This document shows, piece after piece, positions 10,232-17,980 of a stretch of 64,000 bases of DNA (its first letter is position 1; each line of letters starts with the position of its first letter). The notes beneath the pieces are model-generated. The model saw nothing but the letters and a program-made list of their open reading frames with translations. It was not told the origin of the DNA and made no database searches. The DNA lies in the NCBI GenBank assembly GCA_021825445.1, contig JAKAHA010000001.1, positions 51,471 to 115,470 of the forward strand. The letters run 5' to 3'. This DNA is from a bacterium. GTDB lineage: Bacteria; Patescibacteriota; Microgenomatia; UBA1406; GWC2-37-13. The position numbers and the translations under genes are program-made.

Positions 10232-10663
10232 ATGACAAAAAATGATAACCCACATATGTATATGCATTTTATAGAGCAACATTTAGAAGCATATACTATA
10301 TTAAAAGATAAATATCCTTTACCAGTAAATTTATTTTTTGTTAAAGCCTTTTTATTAGGTAGGATGATTGAACTTATTTTAAAGACTGATTTAATAATGA
10401 AAGGATTTAGCTCAGACGACTTGAAGAAAAAAGAAAGAGGTGGACATAGCTTAATTAAATTATTAGAATTATTAGGATTTCCTAATAAATATATCATTTC
10501 TACAACAACATTTGATTCAATAAATCATCTAAGTAATTATTATGAAAATAAGAAATACGAATATCCACAATCAGAAGATGTCGAAATTAAAAATATTGTA
10601 TTTTTAGAAGAGTTTATTAGTCTTTCGATACAAAAACTCAAATTTCATTTAAAAAATCCATAA
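10232..10663 (+). CDS. HEPN-domain-like protein, unknown
   Basis: All-helical, GHSLIKLLELLGF-like motif resembling HEPN proteins. Confidence 0.45.
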   Translation: MTKNDNPHMYMHFIEQHLEAYTILKDKYPLPVNLFFVKAFLLGRMIELILKTDLIMKGFSSDDLKKKERGGHSLIKLLELLGFPNKYIISTTTFDSINHLSNYYENKKYEYPQSEDVEIKNIVFLEEFISLSIQKLKFHLKNP

Positions 10664-10744
10664 ATATATTTTTAAGTTTTTATTAATTTTCTCCTCAATC
10701 AGATAAAAACTTGATATGACGGGCTAATCGTATATAATATTTGA

Positions 10745-11626
10745 ATGAGTTTATCAAGATACGAAATACCACAACTTCAACCATTTTTTACAGAAAGGAC
10801 TCCTATTAGCGAAACACCAAGTGAAAAATATGCTGCTTACTACAAACTTATCCATTCAAATGGTTTAGCAAAATTACCTCGAACTTACTTTACCACAACA
10901 ATTACGAGTGGTGGATTTAATGTTTTTGCTGAACAAACAAAACCAGAATCAAATGGAAAAGGAAACTTTGACTTTTTTAATATAGTTGTAGCACCTGGAG
11001 AGATGAAAACTAGAACACCATTACCGAAATCACTAAATTTTTCTGAAATTTTAAATGGAAATGTTAAATTAGCCGAGAATTTCCGCTTAGCTCTATTGAA
11101 TTCAGGAAAAGTTTCAACGGAAAAAAATTTATTAATTTTTCCACCAGATTTGGGTAAAGTACCAGGATGGACGCAATTTGATTTTAATTTATTTTGGTTA
11201 AATATTATATCTGGAATTAATCCTGAAGACGCTGTGAAAATTGAGTCTGCATTCAGAAATTCAAATTTTGATTTTGAAACTTATAATAATGGGAAATTGC
11301 CAAATGAAGTAAGAAGACCGGTATATCTAGAGTTTGTTCGTTCGTATTTACAGATGATTGATCAAGAAGGATTTCATGTTGATCCAATTTCTGAATTTAT
11401 ACAATTGGTTGATCCAAAAGGATCACTTGGCGGTTTTGTTGAAGAATTTCTTGCAAAGTCTTTAGGGGTGAATATATCTAGAGTTGTAATTAATAATATG
11501 AAAGCTTTCTCTGGCGAAGACGGAGCAAGAGCTTTAATTAAGCAAGGAGTTGATCTGCCAGCGGCAAGACTTAGTCTCAAAAAAGAAGATTCTGTATTGT
11601 TGGTTTCCCAACAACAGTTGATGTAA
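10745..11626 (+). CDS. Hypothetical protein
   Basis: Complete 293-aa ORF, no recognised family. Confidence 0.7.
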   Translation: MSLSRYEIPQLQPFFTERTPISETPSEKYAAYYKLIHSNGLAKLPRTYFTTTITSGGFNVFAEQTKPESNGKGNFDFFNIVVAPGEMKTRTPLPKSLNFSEILNGNVKLAENFRLALLNSGKVSTEKNLLIFPPDLGKVPGWTQFDFNLFWLNIISGINPEDAVKIESAFRNSNFDFETYNNGKLPNEVRRPVYLEFVRSYLQMIDQEGFHVDPISEFIQLVDPKGSLGGFVEEFLAKSLGVNISRVVINNMKAFSGEDGARALIKQGVDLPAARLSLKKEDSVLLVSQQQLM

Positions 11627-11634
11627 TAGTTGTA

Positions 11635-12600
11635 TTAAAAATACTTCTTCAAATTCTTTTTTATTCTTTCTTCAATTGGGTATTCAAAGGCTTTGAATTT
11701 TTTGCCGGTGAGTTTTTCGTAGACTCCGATATAACGCTGGGCGACAGCGACGGCTAGTTCATTAGCCATTGGAGGTGGAGGACCATCGCCTCGATACCCT
11801 CTCTTTACATACCAAAGTCGCAAAAATTCTTTATCAAAGTTTTCCGGTTCTAGTCCCTTTTCAAATCGACTCTTGTAAGTTTTTGCAATCCAGAAACGGG
11901 ATGAATCCGGCGTGTGGATTTCATCAATCAAAGTAAGTTTCCCGTTATGCAATCCAAATTCATATTTTGTATCGACCAAGATCAATCCCTTGGAAAGACA
12001 AAGCTTTGTTCCATATTTAAAAAGAGCCAATGCAGTTTTTTCCATTTGTTTATAAAGTTTTTCACTGATTAATTTCTTCTTGATTATTTGTTCCCTTGTA
12101 AGTCTCTCATCATGACCCACGGCACCAACCAATGGGTGAGTGGTTGGGGTGATGACTGGCTCTTCAAGTTTTTGATTTTTTTTCAAACCATCTGGAAATT
12201 TTAGTCCATAGATGACTCTTTCACCTTTTTCATATGATCCCCAGATAGAGGTGTTTGTGACTCCAGAAATATATCCACGGACAACCATTTCAACAGGAAT
12301 TGGTTCGCAGTTTTTTGTAATCGCAACATTTGGATCAGGGACTTCGATCAAATGATTATCAATAATTTTTTTTGTTTTATTAAACCAGAAAGCTGCCAAT
12401 TGATTTAGAACAGCTCCTTTGAAAGGAATATTTCCAAGGATCACATCAAAAGCAGATTGGCGGTCGGTCGTAATAAGAATTCTTTTTTTATCTTTAAAAT
12501 AAATATCTCTTACCTTTCCCTGAAGTTTTTTACCTAAGGGCAGATCAACGGTTTTTAAAACTTTAGGGATTGACTTTAAAATCACTTTTTCTGTGATCAT
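11635..12600 (-). CDS. purC: Phosphoribosylaminoimidazole-succinocarboxamide synthase
   Basis: GKVRDIYF, EMVVRGYISG, LVDTKYEFG, LIDEIHTPDSSRFW. Confidence 0.96.
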   Translation of the reverse strand: MITEKVILKSIPKVLKTVDLPLGKKLQGKVRDIYFKDKKRILITTDRQSAFDVILGNIPFKGAVLNQLAAFWFNKTKKIIDNHLIEVPDPNVAITKNCEPIPVEMVVRGYISGVTNTSIWGSYEKGERVIYGLKFPDGLKKNQKLEEPVITPTTHPLVGAVGHDERLTREQIIKKKLISEKLYKQMEKTALALFKYGTKLCLSKGLILVDTKYEFGLHNGKLTLIDEIHTPDSSRFWIAKTYKSRFEKGLEPENFDKEFLRLWYVKRGYRGDGPPPPMANELAVAVAQRYIGVYEKLTGKKFKAFEYPIEERIKKNLKKYF

Positions 12601-12601
12601 A

Positions 12602-13126
12602 TTATTTTTTTAAAATTTTTAAATATTTTTCCACTCCCAGTGTTTTTAACTTTTCAGTTTTTTCCAAAACCGTATCTTTTTGTTTTGACCGGAAATCATT
12701 CAGTTTCTTTTCAAGCTCTTTATTAGAGGTTGAAAGTATTTGGACTGCCAGAAGTCCGGCGTTTTTGGCACTATTTATTCCAACTGTAGCAACCGGAATT
12801 CCTGGAGGCATCTGGACAATTGACAGAAGTGAGTCCAAGCCTTCTAAAGATTTTGATTTTATTGGAATTCCAATTACCGGTAGCGGGAACATGGCAGCGA
12901 TAACACCAGGGAGATGGGCTGACCCACCGGCGCCAGCGATGATGACCTTTGTTCCTCGAGCAATGGATGACATTACATATTCTCGGGTTGCCTCAAATGT
13001 CCGATGAGCTGATAAAACTAATACTTCATTCTTAATACCAAAATTATTCAGGACATCGACCGCCCCCTTCATAACTTCAAGATCAGAATCACTTCCCATT
13101 AATACGGATACGATTACATTTTTCAT
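12602..13126 (-). CDS. purE: N5-carboxyaminoimidazole ribonucleotide mutase
   Basis: VLMGSDSDLEVM, SAHRTFEATREYV, IAGAGGSAHLPGVIA. Confidence 0.96.
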   Translation of the reverse strand: MKNVIVSVLMGSDSDLEVMKGAVDVLNNFGIKNEVLVLSAHRTFEATREYVMSSIARGTKVIIAGAGGSAHLPGVIAAMFPLPVIGIPIKSKSLEGLDSLLSIVQMPPGIPVATVGINSAKNAGLLAVQILSTSNKELEKKLNDFRSKQKDTVLEKTEKLKTLGVEKYLKILKK

Positions 13127-13177
13127 AATTTCAAATTTCTAATTACTAATTTCTAACAAAATTTCCAATTTCCAATA

Positions 13178-14575
13178 CTAAATTAAAACACGGATCAACT
13201 TAACTAACTTTTTTGCTCGCTCGGGTGCATCCCCAATATGGTTTTCAACTTCCATAAGTTTTTCCAGTTGATCTTTATTCAAAAATTTTTTCACTAATTT
13301 ATCGTTGACTAGTAATTCCATCATGGGATTTTTTTTACCCGATTGGATATCTCCCCAGGCGATCATAGAATTGATCCTTAAAACCTCATGCATCTCCTGT
13401 CGGTCGGCTCCATTTTTGACAGCTTCCAAAATAATGGATTCTGAAGCGGCAAATGATGCATACTGACGCAGATTAAAACTAATTTTTTCTTTATTTATAA
13501 CAAGTCCTCCGATAATTTTTTCGGCAGTTATCAATATTTGATCGGTTGTTAAAAATGCTTCAGCCATAACAATTCTTTTGTTAGCCGAATCATCAAGGGT
13601 TCTTTCTAAATAGGAGAGAGTGGCATTTTCTCTAGCCGTTTGAGGAAGGGCAGCAACTAATCGGGCGAGCGAGCAAATGTTTTCACTACTGATTGGATTT
13701 TTCTTAAAAGGCATCGCCGATGATCCCACCTGTTTTTTTCCGAAGGGTTCCGACCATTCTCCATATAGCGGAGACTGAAGGATCCTTAAGTCTCCTGCAA
13801 ATTTGGCAAGGGCTGATGTCACCATTACCAAACTGTTTAAAACTATAAAATCATAAAGGCGGGGATAGACCTGTCCGGAAATCAAAGCCGCATCAATCCC
13901 CAAACTCTTCATTACTTTAGTTTCCAATTTACCAACTTCTTCATCTTTGTCTTTAAGTAGCTCTTTATAACTTGCAGCAGTTCCGACCGCACCTTTCATT
14001 CCTTTTCCCTTAATTGTTTTTTTTGAAAATTGAATAGATTCATAAGCGGTAAGCAGGTCTTGAGCGTAAAAAGCCAGGCGGTAGCCGACTGTTGTTGGCT
14101 CAGCCGGTTGCAAATGAGTATAGCCTAAACAAGGAAAATCTGCATACTCTTCAATTTTATCGGCGAGCAGATTTAAGATAATAACAACTTTTTTTTCAAC
14201 AATTTGGAGCGCCTCCATAATCCTGACCATGTCAGCGTTATCAACGATGTCCATGCTGGTTGCTCCCAAATGGATTTTTCCTCCTCCAATTTTAGCAATA
14301 CTCGCAAATTCCTTAATGGCAGCAACAACATCATGTTTGGTATCGCGTTCTAATTCAAATATCTTCTCAATATCAATATTTTTTTCATTTTTTTTAAGAT
14401 CATCCAGTTCTTGACTGCTCACAAGTCCGACTTGATGTTGGGCTTGGGCTAGGGCAACCCAAATTTTTCTCCAAAGCTCATATTTATGTTTTTCACTGAA
14501 TATTTTTCTCATTTCGTCCGATCCATAACGCCAGGTTAATGGGGACAAGTAGGTTGAGAAATCAAAGTGGGTCAT
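13178..14575 (-). CDS. purB: Adenylosuccinate lyase
   Basis: GSSAMPFKKNPISSENICSLAR signature; HLGATSMDIVDNAD. Confidence 0.96.
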   Translation of the reverse strand: MTHFDFSTYLSPLTWRYGSDEMRKIFSEKHKYELWRKIWVALAQAQHQVGLVSSQELDDLKKNEKNIDIEKIFELERDTKHDVVAAIKEFASIAKIGGGKIHLGATSMDIVDNADMVRIMEALQIVEKKVVIILNLLADKIEEYADFPCLGYTHLQPAEPTTVGYRLAFYAQDLLTAYESIQFSKKTIKGKGMKGAVGTAASYKELLKDKDEEVGKLETKVMKSLGIDAALISGQVYPRLYDFIVLNSLVMVTSALAKFAGDLRILQSPLYGEWSEPFGKKQVGSSAMPFKKNPISSENICSLARLVAALPQTARENATLSYLERTLDDSANKRIVMAEAFLTTDQILITAEKIIGGLVINKEKISFNLRQYASFAASESIILEAVKNGADRQEMHEVLRINSMIAWGDIQSGKKNPMMELLVNDKLVKKFLNKDQLEKLMEVENHIGDAPERAKKLVKLIRVLI

Positions 14576-14636
14576 TTTATAAATTTCTAATTACTAATTT
14601 TTAATATCTAATAAAATTTCAAATTTCCAAATGTTT

Positions 14637-14691
14637 GTCATCCTCGGGCTTGACCCGGGGATCCATGGATTCCCGCCTTCGCGGGAATGAC
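14637..14691. repeat. dRS3-like palindromic repeat pair
   Basis: GTCATCCTCGGGCTTGACCCGGGGATCC ATGGATTCCCGCCTTCGCGGGAATGAC. Confidence 0.85.
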
Positions 14692-14696
14692 ATTGT

Positions 14697-15818
14697 TTAT
14701 GACAATATTTTAGCAAAACTATTAATTTTAATCGCCTCTTTTATTTCCATCGCTACCCTCTCACCAACTGAAATATTTTTTCCGTAAAGATAATTTCCAT
14801 ATGGGGTAGAAGATATTCCCGGTGATCCCGGCATACGGGGAGAAATATCAATAACGACTATATCTTTTTTTGGAGGTCCGGCGGTAATGATACTTTGCAG
14901 GGCAAAAGGTCCGATAATTCCCGGGGAAAAAAGCTCTTTACTGGTTTTGACAAATTTTTCACCCAATTCAAAAGCCTTTTCCAACATCGATTCAAGGACG
15001 GTAACGGCGATATGACCGGCCTCTTCATATTTAACCTGAATTTTTTTTGAAACCTCAGTTTGGTAGGAAGAGGGGATCCGGAGAAGTCCTTCTATATTAG
15101 TTTGTCTTCTCATATCAGTTCCAAGTAGTTCCAAACGATCGGAAACAGGGGAATAAAAAAAATTAAAATTAACTTGGACACCGACGACAAATTCTTCAAT
15201 GACTGCCTGACTTAATTGTTCTTCAGTAAAAATTCCCTGTTTCAATTTTTCATCAACTTGGGTTTTATAATCCTGATAGTTTTCTGCCAAGAAAAAAGCT
15301 CTCTCAAAAACACGTTTTTTTTCCTGAACTTTGACAAGACATAGTCGGTCGATCTCTTTTGGATCTTTGAATTGTTTTGGATACTTAATTCCCGATTTTT
15401 CAAGAAGATAATATTGATTTTCAGCACGTCCACGCTCTTCTATCTTAAGCAGTTCCCGGTTGCCAAACATCGGGACAATAAAATTTTTCTCAATTGCTTC
15501 ATAATCAAAATTCAGATAAGCTTCAAAGGAGCGGTTGGGTACGAAGACAGAGTTTTTATCCAATAATTTTTTTTGAATTTCAGGTTTAAGAAGATCGGAA
15601 AATTTATCAAGAGTTATAGTCTCATCAACACAACCTAATTTTCCATCTGTTTTATAATATCTTTCATAAGTTTTTTCCCGTCCAATCTCTGTAATAACTA
15701 AAGTTTTGAAGCCAAGATTCTTTGCACCCCGACAGACATCAAGGGCAGAATGCGAGCCGAGAGTAGTGACCGTAAGATTAGATAAATTGTAAGAACTTAA
15801 AATTTGTTTGATGTTCAT
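14697..15818 (-). CDS. purP: PurP-family formate-dependent FAICAR synthetase paralog (PurP2-like)
   Basis: TVTTLGSHSALDVCRGAKNLGFKTLVI, FIVPMFGNRELLKIE, NFNFFYSPVSDRLELLGTDMRRQTNIEGLLRIP, ISPRMPGSPG. Confidence 0.88.
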   Translation of the reverse strand: MNIKQILSSYNLSNLTVTTLGSHSALDVCRGAKNLGFKTLVITEIGREKTYERYYKTDGKLGCVDETITLDKFSDLLKPEIQKKLLDKNSVFVPNRSFEAYLNFDYEAIEKNFIVPMFGNRELLKIEERGRAENQYYLLEKSGIKYPKQFKDPKEIDRLCLVKVQEKKRVFERAFFLAENYQDYKTQVDEKLKQGIFTEEQLSQAVIEEFVVGVQVNFNFFYSPVSDRLELLGTDMRRQTNIEGLLRIPSSYQTEVSKKIQVKYEEAGHIAVTVLESMLEKAFELGEKFVKTSKELFSPGIIGPFALQSIITAGPPKKDIVVIDISPRMPGSPGISSTPYGNYLYGKNISVGERVAMEIKEAIKINSFAKILS

Positions 15819-15829
15819 AAGTTTTTGTT

Positions 15830-15916
15830 AAAGCGTGACACTGAATTTTATTTCTCTGTGGGAACCCTCCCCTTTTCGGGGACTCCCAAGTCGAAAAAAA
15901 TTAAGCGTCCCGCTTT
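15830..15916. repeat. 87-bp hairpin repeat, copy 1
   Basis: AAAGCGTGACACTGAATTTTATTTCTCTGTGGGAACCCTCCCCTTTTCGGGGACTCCCAAGTCG...AAGCGTCCCGCTTT; second copy at 52048-52134. Confidence 0.92.
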
Positions 15917-15918
15917 CC

Positions 15919-16911
15919 CTAGTCTAATATTAAATCTAACTTATTATCTTTAATGGCATTTTTAATTTCACGTGCTATCCTTCGACCGGTGCTCATCGGT
16001 TCATCGAAAAGCAAATCGGAGTAAGGCGAACCTTCAATAAAAAGATTCGTTCCGGCGACGATTCTTGCCGAGATCTCGATCACATAAAATTTTTGATCAG
16101 GAGTGATTATTGTTTCTAAGCAAAATGGTCCAAATAATCCTTGATGACTAATCAGTTCCTGAGATTTTTTGACGACTTTTTCACCCATTGCATAAGCTTC
16201 GGGCAACATTGATTCACGAAGAACTAACGGGCTATTGCCGACAACGACGTAGCTTGGATCAACTCTAAATGGGAGTCTTCCTAACGCATCAACATTGGTT
16301 TCATAACGTCTATCCATACTTAAGATCTCCAAAGTTTTTGTCAGTGGAGAATAGAAGTAGTGTATATATAGTGAAACTCCAACGACATATTGTTGGATGA
16401 CATATTTCTGGTTTTTAAAAAGTTTTATTTTATTTGTCAGATCTTGTTTGTCGTTTACAAGGTAATAACCTTTTCCACCGGCAGCTCCAAACGATTTTAT
16501 AATTACCGGAAATTCAACGTCTTCAATATTTTTGAACTCTTTTGGAGTATTTATTCCCGATTCCTTTAACCATTCTCCCTGTTTAATTCGGTCAAATTCA
16601 AAATCAAGAACTTTTTTATTTCCAAAATAGGGGAGGGTCATTTTTTTATTGCCCTCCATTCCGAGGTAAGCGACAAAAGACCCGTGAGGTATGACAATGA
16701 TCTTTTTATTTTTTAATTTTTCTTCAATTTCCGGAAATTCAGAAAAAGAGTTAACTCCGATTATTTCATCAATGAAAGAATATCGTTTATAAAATGAAAT
16801 TTGTTTATTAAGAGCGATCACCAAAGTTTTGAAACCCTCGTCATGAGCACCTTTTAAAATTTGAAGGGCCGAATGGCTGCCAAGAGTGCAGATAGTATAT
16901 TGATCATTCAT
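15919..16911 (-). CDS. purP: PurP-family formate-dependent FAICAR synthetase (PurP1-like)
   Basis: ICTLGSHSALQILKGAHDEGFKTLVIAL, VIPHGSFVAYLG, YFGNKKVLDFE, HYFYSPLTKTLEILSMDRRYETNVDALGRLP. Confidence 0.92.
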   Translation of the reverse strand: MNDQYTICTLGSHSALQILKGAHDEGFKTLVIALNKQISFYKRYSFIDEIIGVNSFSEFPEIEEKLKNKKIIVIPHGSFVAYLGMEGNKKMTLPYFGNKKVLDFEFDRIKQGEWLKESGINTPKEFKNIEDVEFPVIIKSFGAAGGKGYYLVNDKQDLTNKIKLFKNQKYVIQQYVVGVSLYIHYFYSPLTKTLEILSMDRRYETNVDALGRLPFRVDPSYVVVGNSPLVLRESMLPEAYAMGEKVVKKSQELISHQGLFGPFCLETIITPDQKFYVIEISARIVAGTNLFIEGSPYSDLLFDEPMSTGRRIAREIKNAIKDNKLDLILD

Positions 16912-16971
16912 AGTTGCTTAAAATATACCCTACGTAATTATAAATTACTTCGAGTATAACCATTCGTACGC

Positions 16972-17847
16972 TCATTTTAAAGTATATTTTTTTAGAAATG
17001 AGCTACGTTTGGTATAGTCTACCCCATTTTTGAAAATTTGTAACCCCGGTCCGAATTCCGGAAATTTTTCCTCGCCTCGCCGAATCCCGTTCCTGGGAGA
17101 GAAGGCGGGTCTTTTCCTTAATATTTTTTCCTTTAAATATGGCCAGTTAGGGAGTTGGGTAAAAAACATCGCTCGCTCAGGGTGTGGCATAAGTCCGAGT
17201 ATCCTTCCTGTTTCGTCGTTTACCCCGGCAATATCATCTATTGATCCGTTTGGACTTGCTGGAAGATTTAAGTATTCACACATCTCACCCTTATAATACC
17301 GGAAGGCGATCAAATTTTTTTCTTTCATAACTTTCAGAGTTTTTTTATTGGCATATAGTTTTCCTTCACCGTTTGAGACGGGAATAGTTAATGATTTAAT
17401 ATCTTTTAACCAAGGAGAAATTTTATTTTCAGTTTTCAGGTCAACAAATCGTACAGTATATCGGGGAATTTCATTTGGCATCAACCCGAGTTCCCGTTCA
17501 CCGTACTTCAAATTTAAGGCAGGCAATAAACCGAGGTTCACCAATACTTGAAATCCATTACAGATACCGATGATAAGTTTTCCGTCATTGATAAATTGAA
17601 TGATATCTTTCCACAAATGATTTTTAAGCCTATTGGCATAACCGTTTCCGGCTCCAGTATCGTCGCCGTAAGCAAATCCTCCGGGGATGGCAAATATTTG
17701 ATAGTCACTTAATTTCTTTTTTTTGGAAATAAGGTCGTTTATATGAACTATCTCAGCATCACCGCCGGCAATATCAAAAGCAAATTTTGTTTCCACTTCA
17801 GAATTCAATCCGTATCCTGAAAAAATTAGTATTTTTGGTTTTTTCAT
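16972..17847 (-). CDS. purQ: Phosphoribosylformylglycinamidine synthase glutaminase subunit
   Basis: PGGFAYGDDTGAG, IGICNGFQVLVNLGLLP, GLMPHPERA. Confidence 0.94.
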   Translation of the reverse strand: MKKPKILIFSGYGLNSEVETKFAFDIAGGDAEIVHINDLISKKKKLSDYQIFAIPGGFAYGDDTGAGNGYANRLKNHLWKDIIQFINDGKLIIGICNGFQVLVNLGLLPALNLKYGERELGLMPNEIPRYTVRFVDLKTENKISPWLKDIKSLTIPVSNGEGKLYANKKTLKVMKEKNLIAFRYYKGEMCEYLNLPASPNGSIDDIAGVNDETGRILGLMPHPERAMFFTQLPNWPYLKEKILRKRPAFSPRNGIRRGEEKFPEFGPGLQIFKNGVDYTKRSSFLKKYTLK

Positions 17848-17980
17848 ATTTATTAAATATTAATACTATAATCGGTAAACAAAAATTTATTCGAACAAAA
17901 CTCGACTATTTTGAAAGTGATTTCGTCTCAAACAGGTTGTTCTCATAAATTTTCATTACCGAGTCTTTATCGTTTTAGGA

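Noticed and set aside
10222-10497. 91-aa ORF on - strand
   Set aside because: Antisense to HEPN-like ORF.
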